Assembly (NCBI GenBank): GCA_905233905.1
Contig: CAJOFN010000005.1
Coordinates: 1 to 45,072 of the forward strand
Direction of reading: 5' to 3'
DNA from: an uncultured Lachnospiraceae bacterium
GTDB lineage: Bacteria; Bacillota; Clostridia; Lachnospirales; Lachnospiraceae
DNA length: 45,072 nt
In this document: one piece after another, positions 31,698 through 41,293 of the stretch
Layout of the letters: every line of letters begins with the position of its first letter
Position numbering within the stretch: the first letter of the stretch is position 1
Program-made: the position numbers and the translations under genes
The notes under the pieces: generated by a model
Databases searched by the model: none
Told to the model about the DNA's origin: nothing
What the model saw: only the letters and a program-made list of their open reading frames with translations

Positions 31698-32875
31698 TGC
31701 AGTATTCTTTTGAAGAGGTAATGAAGTACATAGAGGAAGAGGATGCCAAATTTATCAGGCTTGCATTTCGTGACGCTTACGGCATCCAGAAAAACATTTC
31801 CGTTATGCCCACAGAGATCAAAAAGGCGTTTGAGGAGGGTATTCCCATTAACGCAAGAAAGATCGCGGGATTTAAAGAGTGTCCCTATGCTTCTCTTTAT
31901 TTAAAGCCTGAGGCAGAAACTCTTTCCGTATTACCTTGGAGACCTGACAGCAACAAGGTTCTCCGTATGTTCTGTGGAGTGTACACTCCTTCAGGAGAGG
32001 AATATGCTTCCGATACAAGACTTCTCCTTAAAAATGCTGTTTTGCGCGCAAAAGAAGCAGGGATAGAATTTAAGTTTGGAAATGAAACTGAGTTTTATCT
32101 GTTTATAAATGATGAAAACGGTAAGTCTGCCAACATTCCATACGATGAAGCGGGCTATATGGATATCGCCCCTTTGGATAAATGCGAGAATGTCCGAAGG
32201 GAGATATCTCTCACCATAGAGAGAATGGGGCTTATCCCTGAAAGATCCCATCATGAAAGCGGCCCGGGGCAGAATGAGATAGATTTTCATTATGCCAGAC
32301 CCTTAAAAGCCGCGGATCAGATGACAACCTTTAAAATGGCGGTCAGCACAATAGCAAACCGGCTCGGGCTGACTGCTGATTTTTCCCCAAGACCGCTGCA
32401 GGATTATCCCGGAAACGGTTATCATATCAATATATATGCATCAGACGCAGACGGCAATGACATGGCAAAATATGCTGCAGCAGGCATATTAGAGAGGATC
32501 AGGGAAATAACCATCTTTCTTAATCCCACAGAGCTTTCTTATTCCAGACTTGGCAACAACAGTGCTCCGGACAGGGTAAACTGGTCAAAGCAGGGAGAAT
32601 CAGAGCAGCTATTGTACATGGAAACACGTAATGGCCGTACAAGGGCGGAGCTCCGTTCTCCGGATGCGGCAAGCAATCCATATCTTGTTTATGCACTTTT
32701 AATATATGCGGGACTTTCCGGGATAGAGCGAAGGCTTTCGCTGCCGGAAGAGACAGAAGAGAGCGGGGTATTTCTTCCTGCTTCCAGAAAGGAAGCCGTT
32801 AAGCTAATGCAGGAAAGCGATTTTGTAAAGCGGTTTGTGCCTCAAGAGATTATCAGGGAATACGCCAATGTATGA
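31697..32875 (+). CDS. short glutamine-synthetase-like protein (GSI family)
   Basis: 392 residues, about 50 shorter than usual type I enzymes. Metal and ATP side motifs are present: NETEFYLF, HHESGPGQNEIDF, GNGYHINI, and RAELRSPDAASNPYL. On the glutamate/ammonium side two positions differ by eye: the flap Glu of the usual PGYEAP is replaced (reads GNNSAP), and the Arg of the NRSA segment after AWS is absent (reads WSKQGESE). It may be a gamma-glutamyl ligase of other specificity, a weak GS or a regulatory homologue. ATG at 31697 overlaps the pyrG stop; it is followed by the ANTAR gene with 8 bp overlap. Confidence 0.8.
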
Positions 32876-33455
32876 TAGCAGTGATATTATGCATAGCCTG
32901 CTGGTGGTTTCTGCCTCGGATCAATTTGATTCCGCTGTCAGAAGATCCATTCCCCAAAAGAAATTTGGCTCGATAGAGTTCAGAAAAAGTTCAGCGCTGG
33001 CGAGAAGATTTCTTTTGGAAAGAGAGTGTGATGTTGTAATTATAAATATGCCTCTTTCAGATGAAACGGGAGAGGAGCTGGCTCTTTACGCGGCGGAAGA
33101 GAGTACGACTTCCGTGATACTTGCCGTGCCAAGAGAGGTTTATTCTGCCGCCACTGAGGTGATGAGCAGTCATGGCATACTTGTGATATCCAAACAGGAT
33201 ATAGCCTCACAGGCAGAGCATGCTATTAGCTTTATGGGCTCATGGCAGGACAGGATAAGTCTTTTAGAGCAAAAGCTATTAAAGTCACAGAACAATCTGG
33301 AAGAACAAAGGATCATAACAAGGGCAAAATTCCTGCTGGTAGAGAATAAGAAAATGACAGAGGATGATGCCCACCGTTATATCGGAAAGCTTGCAATGGA
33401 CAGAGGCGTTTCAAGAGCCAATATTGCGAGGCTTCTGCTGGATGAAATAGGGTGA
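32868..33455 (+). CDS. ANTAR-domain regulator with pseudo-receiver domain
   Basis: 195 residues. The N-terminal CheY-like domain has Asn60 (VIINMPL) where the phospho-accepting Asp should be, so it is probably not phosphorylated. A coiled linker (LEQKLLKSQNNLEEQR) leads to a C-terminal ANTAR domain, residues about 142-193, with the RAKFLL, MTEDDAHRYIGKLAMDRGVS and NIARLLL pattern. ANTAR proteins bind paired hairpins in nascent RNA and prevent termination. It is last in the glutamine operon, whose leader carries an intrinsic terminator. Start at 32868 is preceded by AGGGA at 8 bases and overlaps the upstream stop. Confidence 0.88.
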   Translation: MYDSSDIMHSLLVVSASDQFDSAVRRSIPQKKFGSIEFRKSSALARRFLLERECDVVIINMPLSDETGEELALYAAEESTTSVILAVPREVYSAATEVMSSHGILVISKQDIASQAEHAISFMGSWQDRISLLEQKLLKSQNNLEEQRIITRAKFLLVENKKMTEDDAHRYIGKLAMDRGVSRANIARLLLDEIG

Positions 33456-33471
33456 GATCGGGGGTATCCTA

Positions 33472-36099
33472 TCAGTAGTCAAGCAAAAAATCCTTAATCT
33501 TCCTGAAAGCAAGGGCGTTTACAATAAAGGCAAAAAGCAGCGTGATCCCTGCAGAGAGGATCAGGCTCATGGGATCAGGTGTGCGGACAAGTTGGATGTG
33601 CGGCTGCTCCAGGGTCCTGATGATCCAATAGGCCAATCCCATACCGGAAAGCAAACCTGCCAAAATACCTGCTATGGTGGTAATTATAACCTCTTTTGCG
33701 GCATACATGGTTGTTTCGGATATTGTAAAGCCGTTTATCCGCATAATGCACAGCTCTTTCTTTTTTTGCATTACATATAGATTTGCCAGATTAAGAAGAA
33801 CTACCGAAGCCATGATCGCTGCCAAAACGATCAGCAGTACGATCACTCCGTTTAAAACAGCAGAAATGGAAGCAAACAGGGCTCTGGAGGTATCTGATCT
33901 CGACATAGAGGTAAAGCCCTTTACCTTTCGCAAGGATGCTAACAGCGCTTTCTCATCTGCGCCATTGAGCTTGACAAAATATGTATCCATGGGACATGGA
34001 CGCTGGAACAGGGTCTGATAATAATCCTCGGAAATTACCATAGCGCGTCCGGTATAGTTATCAAAGATGCCGCCAATAGCAGCCTCATATTCATTGACAA
34101 AATCATCGAAAATCCTGAAGGTATCTCCTGCCTTTAAGTCATAGGTTTCTGCTAAGCGCTTTTGTATCAGTATACTGTCAGAAGGAATTGTCATCAGCTT
34201 TCCGTCTTTGACATTTTTTACGGCAAAAAAGTCATTTAACCGGTCTGTATCCCCACAGATCAGTTCGGACAGCTCCATTGAACGGTCAACCTGATAGGTG
34301 GTGAATTTGTCAAGCACCTGCAAATAATCCGTTCCCGCGTCCTTTAAAACAGCTTCGATATCATCGGCCGTCGTGTCGGATGCATCAGGATTAAACCGGA
34401 CTTTTTTGTCATATTTTACAATTTCACCATATTGCTTATCCATTACGCCGTCAACCGCAGACTTGAGTGAAAATCCGATAACGAGAAGAGCCATGCAGCC
34501 TGCGACGCTGACTGTTGTTATAAGGATTCTTTTCCAGTCTGTCCGGATGGCCTCACCCTTCATAAGAGATACCGCTGTATGTGAAAGAAGCCTGTGACAT
34601 GCGCTAAAGGCGGCTGTTAGAGCTAACAGGATTCCCATTACAGCTACAATGGCTGTAGGTTCCGGTGAAAAATAAGGCATTGATTCCCCAAATACATACA
34701 TTCCGGCGTAGCCCTTACAGATCACGGCCTGCAGCCCCAGGTATGCCAGGGCTGTCCCCAGAATAATGCCGACAATTACACTTGTCAGCGCGAATAAGGC
34801 ATATTTTTTAAATATTTCACCGGTAAAGAAACCAAGTGCCTTCTGGGCACCTATCAGGGATCTTTGTTCGTCAGCCATCCTGCCAATAGTCGCATAACAC
34901 ACCAATGCTCCCACGACAACGAAAAGCAGAGAAAAGGACATGGCAAGACTACCAAGGTTGCTTGCTACCATTGAAAGATCCACAAAAGCAGCATTTGCCA
35001 TCCGGTCAAAGGAAAACCACCTGCAGGCACCGATTTCTTCAATTTGTGCGCGTATTTCTTCATATTGCTTTTCGGCTGTGATCAGGGATTTTTCATATTC
35101 ATTCAGTGCCTTGCCGGCTTTATCAACAGATTTTTCAAGCTTATCTGACTGGTATTCTGCGACATATGAGGCATCAATACCGTATTTTTCTTTGGTATAG
35201 GCTGCATAATCCTGCCATAATGCAGCGTATTTTTCGTTTATTTCTTCAGTTTCTTCCTTTTCCGCTAAGGTCAAAACCTCTTTTGCGGAATTGTATGTAT
35301 TCCATCCATTTTCTATCTGTGCCTCGGTGGCTTTCAATGTGCTCCAGACATAGGAATCCCTTAATTTGGAACGCTCTATGCCCAAGCTGTTAAGCTCATC
35401 CTGTATTTTTGATATTGCCTTGAAATAATCATCCTCAAATGGATTAAACCCTCTTGCTACATCGACCCTTATGTCTGCCCGCATATAGCTTTGCATGGTT
35501 TGTAACGGGTCAAAGGCTTCCCTGGTCACAAGAACGTATAAATTTTCCGGTAATCTTACGGTGATATGATCCGGGTGCAGTACCTCACCAACGATCAGAT
35601 AGTCCGGCCGGATCAGATAATTTGCGGTATTTCCCTTTGCGGTCAAAAGAGAAACCGTATCTCCTACAGAAAGAGAAAGCTTTTCCATAAGCTTTGACTC
35701 CAGAACACATTCTGACGGCTTTTCGGGAAGTCTTCCCTGCACAACGATAGGGACGCTTACCTTTTCGGTCAGGGAGTTCACCGTGACATTCTGTGTTTTT
35801 GTTTTGTTCTTTACCACAGCATTAGTCTGATAAAAGCCTTCAGCGCAGGAAACTCCATCTATGCTTTCTATGGCATCTACATCGCTTTGTGAAAACATAA
35901 GAGTGGATACTGCCTGAATATCCCGGAACGCTGTTTCGTCATAAAACTGTGCTCCGGAACGCTTAATTGCCTCGGAAGCGTAGATGATCCCAAGATAGCT
36001 GGTGACTCCGAGTGCTACGATAAGACATACTGAAAACCAGGATATCTTTTGTCTCGTAATATTTCTTATATTGTCTGAAAATTGAGTTCTTTTCATCAT
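33472..36099 (-). CDS. FtsX/MacB-type ABC transporter permease
   Basis: 875 residues. N-terminal membrane helix (about 18-40), a large extracytoplasmic region with a long coiled-coil stretch (about 250-350), a first FtsX three-helix bundle, a second extracytoplasmic domain and a final FtsX bundle at the C-terminus. This two-bundle layout is that of lipoprotein/peptide export or envelope-stress type ABC permeases, not nutrient importers. Starts 10 bases after the PAS-ABC ATPase gene, its evident partner. Substrate unknown; the site before the ATG is weak (AAATGGTG), suggesting coupling to the upstream gene. Confidence 0.85.
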   Translation of the reverse strand: MMKRTQFSDNIRNITRQKISWFSVCLIVALGVTSYLGIIYASEAIKRSGAQFYDETAFRDIQAVSTLMFSQSDVDAIESIDGVSCAEGFYQTNAVVKNKTKTQNVTVNSLTEKVSVPIVVQGRLPEKPSECVLESKLMEKLSLSVGDTVSLLTAKGNTANYLIRPDYLIVGEVLHPDHITVRLPENLYVLVTREAFDPLQTMQSYMRADIRVDVARGFNPFEDDYFKAISKIQDELNSLGIERSKLRDSYVWSTLKATEAQIENGWNTYNSAKEVLTLAEKEETEEINEKYAALWQDYAAYTKEKYGIDASYVAEYQSDKLEKSVDKAGKALNEYEKSLITAEKQYEEIRAQIEEIGACRWFSFDRMANAAFVDLSMVASNLGSLAMSFSLLFVVVGALVCYATIGRMADEQRSLIGAQKALGFFTGEIFKKYALFALTSVIVGIILGTALAYLGLQAVICKGYAGMYVFGESMPYFSPEPTAIVAVMGILLALTAAFSACHRLLSHTAVSLMKGEAIRTDWKRILITTVSVAGCMALLVIGFSLKSAVDGVMDKQYGEIVKYDKKVRFNPDASDTTADDIEAVLKDAGTDYLQVLDKFTTYQVDRSMELSELICGDTDRLNDFFAVKNVKDGKLMTIPSDSILIQKRLAETYDLKAGDTFRIFDDFVNEYEAAIGGIFDNYTGRAMVISEDYYQTLFQRPCPMDTYFVKLNGADEKALLASLRKVKGFTSMSRSDTSRALFASISAVLNGVIVLLIVLAAIMASVVLLNLANLYVMQKKKELCIMRINGFTISETTMYAAKEVIITTIAGILAGLLSGMGLAYWIIRTLEQPHIQLVRTPDPMSLILSAGITLLFAFIVNALAFRKIKDFLLDY

Positions 36100-36109
36100 A
36101 AATCACCAT

Positions 36110-37333
36110 TTACCATAGAAGCTCTTTTGCGGAAAGAGGGTGGAGATTGACCCGGATCGCCGATACCATGCCATCCTTCAACCGAACCACCCGATCCGCC
36201 ATTTTTGCGATCTCTTCATTGTGTGTGATCATACAGACAGTTTTCCCCTGTACCCTGACCACATCCTCTATAACGGAAAGCACCTCTATGCTTGTGGAAA
36301 AGTCCAATGCAGCCGTTGGCTCATCGGCTATGATCAGCGTAGGGTTTTTGACCAATGCTCTTGCTATGGAAACGCGCTGCTGTTGTCCGCCGCTCATCTC
36401 GGAAGGATAATTGCCTGCACGCTCAGACAGTCCGACTTTTGCAATAGCTTCTTCCGGAGATATGGGGTTTTGTGATATTTCCGCAATAAATCTGACATTT
36501 TCCAGCGCTGTAAGATTAGGCATGAGATTATATGATTGAAATATAAAGCCGATATAATTCCGGCGATATGCCGTAAGCTCCTTCTCTGTGGGCTTGGAAA
36601 AATCTTTTCCTTCCACGATAAGAGAGCCTTCTGTCATAAAATCCATTCCTCCCACGATATTCATCATAGTGGATTTTCCGCAGCCGCTCTCGCCAAGCAC
36701 AACTAAAAATTCATGCTCGTATATATCAAGGTCAATACCCTTTAAAACCCGAAGTATATGATCACCATTGCCATACTCTTTGACGACTCCTCTTAAGGAT
36801 ATTAGGGTCTTTTTATCTTCTGCCTTCTCGACTGATCTGCCGTCCAGAATGGCATCAACATGCTCATCTGTAAGATACTGACCATAGGTTTTTTTGATCA
36901 GCTCATCCCTGCGGTCCAGAGACTCGTTGAGCCGTCGTATCTCCTGTTTGGCTGACAGGGCATCCCTTAATTCGGAAAGCTCGGTGATATCCTCAATTAT
37001 CAGGACTATAAACTGCCTGGATGAGTCCATTTCAATGGAATAGGTACTGACAAGGTAATGCTTTGGCTCTCCTGACAGCTCATATTCTACGGGCACCCTC
37101 ATATTGATCTTGTCGTTGAGGATAGCATCTAACATAATATCCATCAGATCATCATATTTCTCTCCATCAGCCTCAAAAAATACTTCCGCAAGGCTCTTTC
37201 CCGTAATATCATCCTTAAGCCCTAAAAATGCTCTGATAGACGAATTCCCCATCTGGATCCGCCGGTCTGTTCCGACCACCAGGACCCCGGCACTCATGTT
37301 TTCGATAACTCGTTGGTAAATTGTCTGTTCCAT
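36110..37333 (-). CDS. PAS-domain / ABC ATPase fusion (LolD/MacB class)
   Basis: 407 residues. Residues 1-120: a PAS domain (VIENMSAGVLVVGTDRRI, IVLIIEDITELSEL). Residues 120-165: a helical connector ending KKTYGQYLTDEHVDAIL, which resembles the segment found ahead of class III adenylate cyclase domains. Residues about 176-400: an ABC ATPase with Walker A GESGCGKST (214-222), Q-loop FIFQSYN, signature SGGQQQR, Walker B LIIADEP and an H-loop ITHNEE. The ATPase belongs to the LolD/MacB/FtsE class and pairs with the FtsX-type permease downstream. A sensor fused to such an ATPase is unusual. Start at 37333 follows GAGGGA. Confidence 0.88.
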   Translation of the reverse strand: MEQTIYQRVIENMSAGVLVVGTDRRIQMGNSSIRAFLGLKDDITGKSLAEVFFEADGEKYDDLMDIMLDAILNDKINMRVPVEYELSGEPKHYLVSTYSIEMDSSRQFIVLIIEDITELSELRDALSAKQEIRRLNESLDRRDELIKKTYGQYLTDEHVDAILDGRSVEKAEDKKTLISLRGVVKEYGNGDHILRVLKGIDLDIYEHEFLVVLGESGCGKSTMMNIVGGMDFMTEGSLIVEGKDFSKPTEKELTAYRRNYIGFIFQSYNLMPNLTALENVRFIAEISQNPISPEEAIAKVGLSERAGNYPSEMSGGQQQRVSIARALVKNPTLIIADEPTAALDFSTSIEVLSVIEDVVRVQGKTVCMITHNEEIAKMADRVVRLKDGMVSAIRVNLHPLSAKELLW

Positions 37334-37382
37334 AGAATATCCCTCTTTATCACCAGATAATGACATGAATGGTATTAAAAAT

Positions 37383-37410
37383 CGGGGCAAGGAGTTGATC
37401 CAATGCCCCG
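37383..37410. terminator. bidirectional-looking intrinsic terminator
   Basis: A 7-bp GC-rich stem, CGGGGCA paired with TGCCCCG, with T-rich tracts on both outer sides (TTTTTATT on plus, ATTTTTAATA on minus). On the minus strand it lies just after the sugar-binding lipoprotein gene and before the PAS-ABC gene, so it divides the minus-strand cluster into two transcripts or attenuates the second pair. Confidence 0.75.
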
Positions 37411-37416
37411 TTTTTA

Positions 37417-38397
37417 TTATTGATAGTCCTTAACGTTTGAGGCTGTAACCGGTTCAAAAGGAACCCATACTATTGTGCCTTCGTCATTAAGCCCCTCAAG
37501 GCCTTTGGCAGAGCCTTTTGTGGCAAGGGCTATGGCGGTCTTGATACCCATTTCGCCCTGTCCGGCAGCGGACTGATATGCTGTAAACTGCATTCCGCCG
37601 TCTACGATTGACTGGCAGCCGGCAGCCGTGGCATCTACACCAACAACAGGTATTTTGGAGGTGTCAAAGCCATGCTTTTTCATTTCTTTGACAATTCCTA
37701 TTGCCATGGTATCGTTATTACAGAACACCGCGTCAAAATCCTGTTTCGTCCTCAGGAATATATTGAACTTGTCAGCAGCTATCTCGTCAGACCAGTTCCC
37801 GTAGTCACAAAAGACGAAATCCGCGTTTACCCCATTATCCTTGAAATAGTCCTTTACTGCGGAAGTACGGCCGATAGTGCCTGAATGTCCAGGCTCACCC
37901 ATAAATATTAGGGCGTTTAGGGAAGAAGGCTTTCCAAGCTTATCCCAGACATATTCCGCCTGGAATGTGCCTGCATCCCTTTCCTGGCTTCCGACATACA
38001 TGTATTTGTCGGCATCAAGCTGATCCTCGGAGGGCATACTGTTTACAAATACTATAGGCAGATCGCCGGCGACAGCCTCAAGCTGCAGGGCAGTAGAGGA
38101 ATCACTCATAAGACAGATTATGGCGTCATAACCGCCGGATACGGCAGACTTGATCTGATTAACCTGATCGTCTACAGACGACGTGCCTTCCTGTACATCC
38201 AATGTCACACCCTCGGTGGAAGCCGTGGATATGGTCGCTTCCTGAAGCAGGGTCCTGTAGTCATCCAATGTGTTTGTTACATACATTATCTTTAGACCGG
38301 CTCCGCTGCCGCCCTTATCGCCGCAGCCAACGAAAACGCAGACAGCGATCAGAGCTATGGCAAGGAGGAAACCTGTTTTCTTTGTAATATTTCTCAT
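37417..38397 (-). CDS. RbsB-type sugar-binding lipoprotein
   Basis: 326 residues. Signal peptide with a lipobox ending VGC (Cys about 22), then a periplasmic-binding-protein type 1 fold of the RbsB/Peripla_BP_4 family: LKIMYVTNTLDDYRTLL, DQVNQIKSAVSGGYDAIICL, FNIF-FDAVFCNNDTMAIG, and PVVGVDAT. No sugar ABC permease or ATPase is adjacent. Instead its start is 1 base after the chemoreceptor stop, with GGAGG inside the receptor gene, so it is translated together with the receptor and may serve as its ligand-binding partner (inference, as in ribose/galactose chemotaxis). Confidence 0.85.
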   Translation of the reverse strand: MRNITKKTGFLLAIALIAVCVFVGCGDKGGSGAGLKIMYVTNTLDDYRTLLQEATISTASTEGVTLDVQEGTSSVDDQVNQIKSAVSGGYDAIICLMSDSSTALQLEAVAGDLPIVFVNSMPSEDQLDADKYMYVGSQERDAGTFQAEYVWDKLGKPSSLNALIFMGEPGHSGTIGRTSAVKDYFKDNGVNADFVFCDYGNWSDEIAADKFNIFLRTKQDFDAVFCNNDTMAIGIVKEMKKHGFDTSKIPVVGVDATAAGCQSIVDGGMQFTAYQSAAGQGEMGIKTAIALATKGSAKGLEGLNDEGTIVWVPFEPVTASNVKDYQ

Positions 38398-38398
38398 C

Positions 38399-40450
38399 TT
38401 ACTCATCCTCCTTCTTAATCTTAAACTGCTGAACATAGCCGGTAAGTGTCTGGGAAGTCTCCGCCAGCTCGTGGGAGTTATCCGCAACGTCCTGGCTGCT
38501 TGCGGTAATGCTTTGAGCCTGCTCAACCATGCTCCTGGAGGTTTCGAGTATTTCATCGGCACTTGCTGCCTGCTGTTCTGAAATTGCCGCAACGTTGGCA
38601 GCAACATCATCTACCTTGGATACTCCGATTATCATTTCATCAATAACATCACTGGTAGACTGGATATTCTGGAATATCTGATCAAAGGTCTGCATTGCCG
38701 TGGCAATAAGCTCACTGTTCTCCTGAATACTTCTGGCACTTGCATTGGCCTGGGAAACAACGTCGTCGATCAGACCTCTGACCTGGTCGATAAGCGCTGA
38801 GATGTTGTTTACACTATCAGCGGAGTTGTTGGCAAGTCCTCCGATCTCTGTTGCCACTACCGCAAAGCCTCTTCCCGCCTCTCCGGCTCTTGCAGCCTCT
38901 ATGGAAGCATTAAGCGAAAGGAGATTGGTCTCTTCAGCAATATCACCGATCATGTCTACGATGTTAGTGATCTCATCCGAAGCCTTTCCTACCTTGTTAA
39001 TGGAAGTAACAAGCTCATCATTTGCCAGACGGATCCCGTCCATAGCTTCTGAAAGCCTTTCCATGTCGGCGCGGCCCTTTTGAGAGATGTCAACGGTTTC
39101 CTTCATGCTCTCTGAAGCCTTGTCAGAGTTGGCCTTGGTATCGGATACTACCATCTTTAAGGTAGTGGCGTTTTCGGCTATTTCGTTTACAGCTATTGCA
39201 AGCTCGTCAACGGTATGATTGAGGTTCTCCATGGCCTCTTCCTGGGACTGGGAGGCATCGTACATGTTGCGGCTTACGGTATCGCTGTTGTCAGACTGGA
39301 TCTTGAGACGCTCAGACTCATGGTTGATGGACGAAAGCATATTGCGCATTGAGCCGACGAATTTGCCAACTTGTTCACCCATGCGTCCGATCTCGTCATT
39401 GGAGGTATTGGACACTTCAATGGTGAAATCTCCCGATGACATAGCGGAAATATTCTCGGTGATGGCTGAAATAGGCTTTATAACCCGATCTACGATAAGT
39501 CTGATAAGGATACTGATTATTATCACAGCCAGCAGGCCGACCAGCAGAAGTATCAGGATCAGGCGGGTAACGTTCGCCATGATGATCTTGTTCTCGATGT
39601 AGGATACCAAAAGCCAGTCAGTATTGGAGACTTCAGAAAAGGCAACGGTATATCCACCCATCTGATCCGTGGAATAGTCGGCGTTGGCTATTTTCTCATA
39701 TACTCCGGCAAGAACAGGATCGCTGCTTCCGGGTGAAAGCGTCGTGGACACAAGTGATGAATCCCGGTGGGCCAGGATCATGTTGTCGTCGGTGTTGACA
39801 AGGAACGAACTGGCGTGCTTCATCTTGACGCCGGAATTAACGATGATCGAGATCTTGTCAAGGGTAACATCCGCCGCGGCTACCTTAAGGTCATCACTGC
39901 CATCATTGATGATGCCGGAGGCGGAGATGACGTATACACCGTCACTGTTCTTGTAAGCTTCGCCGTATGCCATGTCTACACGGGTAAGTCCCTGTTTAAA
40001 CCACTCAGTTGAGGTAGGGTCGCTTACCGAAAGCTCTGCGCCCTCACCAACATACAGCTTGCCGGACTGGCTTGCGGCGTAGACACCGTTGGGTGAATTG
40101 CTGTTCGTGCCCACATAGGCGCTTAACAGGTCTGCAAGCTCATCGTCAGAGGGCTTGACAGCCTCTATTGTAGTCTTGATGGTGGAGAAGTTCTCGAGAT
40201 TCTCCTGCATCCAGGCTTCGATGTTGTCACTCTGATTGGTGATCGATGCTTCAAGCTCTGACTGTGCCATCTCATGCATCCGTGACCTTGTAAGAACCGA
40301 AGATATAAGCACCAGGACAACGATAGTGACAAGCACCGCAGGCATGATGGACTGCAGCAGCTTATCCTTGATCTTTTTCTCCCTTTTTCCGTTGATTTTG
40401 CTTCCGGAACTTCCCGATGTGCCGGAAGAGCGCTTTTTTTGTCTTGCCAT
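38399..40450 (-). CDS. methyl-accepting chemotaxis protein, dCache type
   Basis: 683 residues. A basic Ser/Gly-rich cytoplasmic N-terminus of about 35 residues (unusual), transmembrane helix about 38-58, an extracellular double-Cache-like domain (about 60-305), a second transmembrane helix (about 312-340), HAMP, then a long signalling coiled coil with the tip [20 protein letters not shown]. No C-terminal CheR-tethering pentapeptide. Start at 40450 follows GGGAGAGGG. It relays ligand binding to CheA/CheW; the sugar-binding lipoprotein is next in the operon. No other chemotaxis genes are in the window. Confidence 0.93.
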   Translation of the reverse strand: MARQKKRSSGTSGSSGSKINGKREKKIKDKLLQSIMPAVLVTIVVLVLISSVLTRSRMHEMAQSELEASITNQSDNIEAWMQENLENFSTIKTTIEAVKPSDDELADLLSAYVGTNSNSPNGVYAASQSGKLYVGEGAELSVSDPTSTEWFKQGLTRVDMAYGEAYKNSDGVYVISASGIINDGSDDLKVAAADVTLDKISIIVNSGVKMKHASSFLVNTDDNMILAHRDSSLVSTTLSPGSSDPVLAGVYEKIANADYSTDQMGGYTVAFSEVSNTDWLLVSYIENKIIMANVTRLILILLLVGLLAVIIISILIRLIVDRVIKPISAITENISAMSSGDFTIEVSNTSNDEIGRMGEQVGKFVGSMRNMLSSINHESERLKIQSDNSDTVSRNMYDASQSQEEAMENLNHTVDELAIAVNEIAENATTLKMVVSDTKANSDKASESMKETVDISQKGRADMERLSEAMDGIRLANDELVTSINKVGKASDEITNIVDMIGDIAEETNLLSLNASIEAARAGEAGRGFAVVATEIGGLANNSADSVNNISALIDQVRGLIDDVVSQANASARSIQENSELIATAMQTFDQIFQNIQSTSDVIDEMIIGVSKVDDVAANVAAISEQQAASADEILETSRSMVEQAQSITASSQDVADNSHELAETSQTLTGYVQQFKIKKEDE

Positions 40451-40518
40451 TATTACCCTCTCCCTAAAAAATAAAACAATAATATGTCCACTATTGTACC
40501 ACAATATAGTAAATATGC

Positions 40519-40532
40519 ACAATAATTATTGT
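40519..40532. promoter_or_regulatory. 14-bp palindrome between divergent genes
   Basis: ACAATAATTATTGT is a perfect palindrome located between the chemoreceptor promoter (minus) and the HAD gene promoter (plus). More ATTGT/ACAAT elements lie at 40485-40505 (CACTATTGT...ACAATATAGT). A shared operator is possible; simple AT-richness is the alternative. On the minus strand TTGTGC and TACAAT with 18-base spacing form a likely promoter for the receptor gene. Confidence 0.4.
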
Positions 40533-40533
40533 A

Positions 40534-40562
40534 TTGCGGGAGAATAATATTTTCCGTATAAT
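40534..40562 (+). promoter_or_regulatory. promoter of the HAD phosphatase gene
   Basis: TTGCGG at 40534-40539, 17-base spacer, TATAAT at 40557-40562, about 36 bases before the start codon. The -10 is perfect, the -35 only half matches. Confidence 0.6.
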
Positions 40563-40597
40563 TTACAGTGGCTGAAGTGGCATTGAAAGGAATTGCT

Positions 40598-41200
40598 ATG
40601 AAATACAAAAATATAGTATTTGACGTGGGTCATGTACTGCTATCATATCGCTGGAAGGGACTGATGATAGATTATGGCCTGACACCGAATGAGGCAGAGG
40701 AGTTTTACAATATAACCTGCCGCGATCCTCTGTGGGCTGAATTCGATTATGAGAACATTCCCTATGAGGATGTGATTGAAATGCTTGTAAAGAAGCATCC
40801 GGGGCATGAACCGGAGATAAGATATTTTTTTGAAAACAAGGAAAATATGCCTGTTGCAAGGCCCGAGGTATACGACAGGTGCGAAAGGCTTCATCAAAAG
40901 GGATACAGACTGTACATACTTTCAAATTACTCAAGCGTATTGTTTGAGACCCATACCCAAAAGATAACCGCGATGAAGTATTTCGACGGAGCCATGGTTT
41001 CATATATGATACACAGGATCAAGCCCGACTACGAAATATACAACGCTCTGTTTGACAAATACGATATCCTTCCCGAAGAAAGCCTGTTTTTTGATGACAG
41101 ACCGGAAAATGTCCAGGCGTCTATCGAATTGGGAATGGACGCTGTTTTGATAGAGTCAGAGGACGCCTTGCTGATCGAACTAAATAAGCTTTTGAAATAA
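40598..41200 (+). CDS. HAD-superfamily phosphatase, YihX-like
   Basis: 200 residues. HAD subfamily IA: nucleophile Asp in FDVGHVL (the FDxGxV form of YihX-type sugar phosphatases), motif II SNYSS, Lys in RIKPDYEIY, and motif IV FFDDRPENV. Such enzymes dephosphorylate small substrates such as glucose-1-phosphate; the actual substrate is unknown. Start at 40598 follows GAAAGG by 7 bases; the longer frame to 40568 lacks a site. It is monocistronic: the next gene has its own strong promoter. Confidence 0.85.
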   Translation: MKYKNIVFDVGHVLLSYRWKGLMIDYGLTPNEAEEFYNITCRDPLWAEFDYENIPYEDVIEMLVKKHPGHEPEIRYFFENKENMPVARPEVYDRCERLHQKGYRLYILSNYSSVLFETHTQKITAMKYFDGAMVSYMIHRIKPDYEIYNALFDKYDILPEESLFFDDRPENVQASIELGMDAVLIESEDALLIELNKLLK

Positions 41201-41217
41201 AAAGCGGGGTTAGTGTA

Positions 41218-41246
41218 TTGACAAAGGAGTTTTTTTGCCCTATAAT
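41218..41246 (+). promoter_or_regulatory. strong sigma-A promoter of the rrf2-metNI unit
   Basis: TTGACA at 41218-41223, 17-base spacer, TATAAT at 41241-41246: full consensus. Directly after it, at 41250-41268, lies ACTAATCCCGTAGGAATA, which shares its CTAA-CC and GTAGGAATA parts with a longer element upstream of the binding-protein gene, so it is a candidate site for autoregulation by the Rrf2 protein. Confidence 0.85.
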
Positions 41247-41293
41247 CCCACTAATCCCGTAGGAATATATAGATTTTGTTGGCGGAGGTTGTT

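Noticed and set aside
32835-32867. Upstream start for the ANTAR regulator
   Set aside because: The extra codons overlap the preceding gene and lack a ribosome site; ATG at 32868 has AGGGA at correct spacing.
38398-38610. N-terminal extension of the sugar-binding protein
   Set aside because: The extension is the reading-frame shadow of the chemoreceptor C-terminus; the true start at 38397 gives a proper signal peptide and lipobox.
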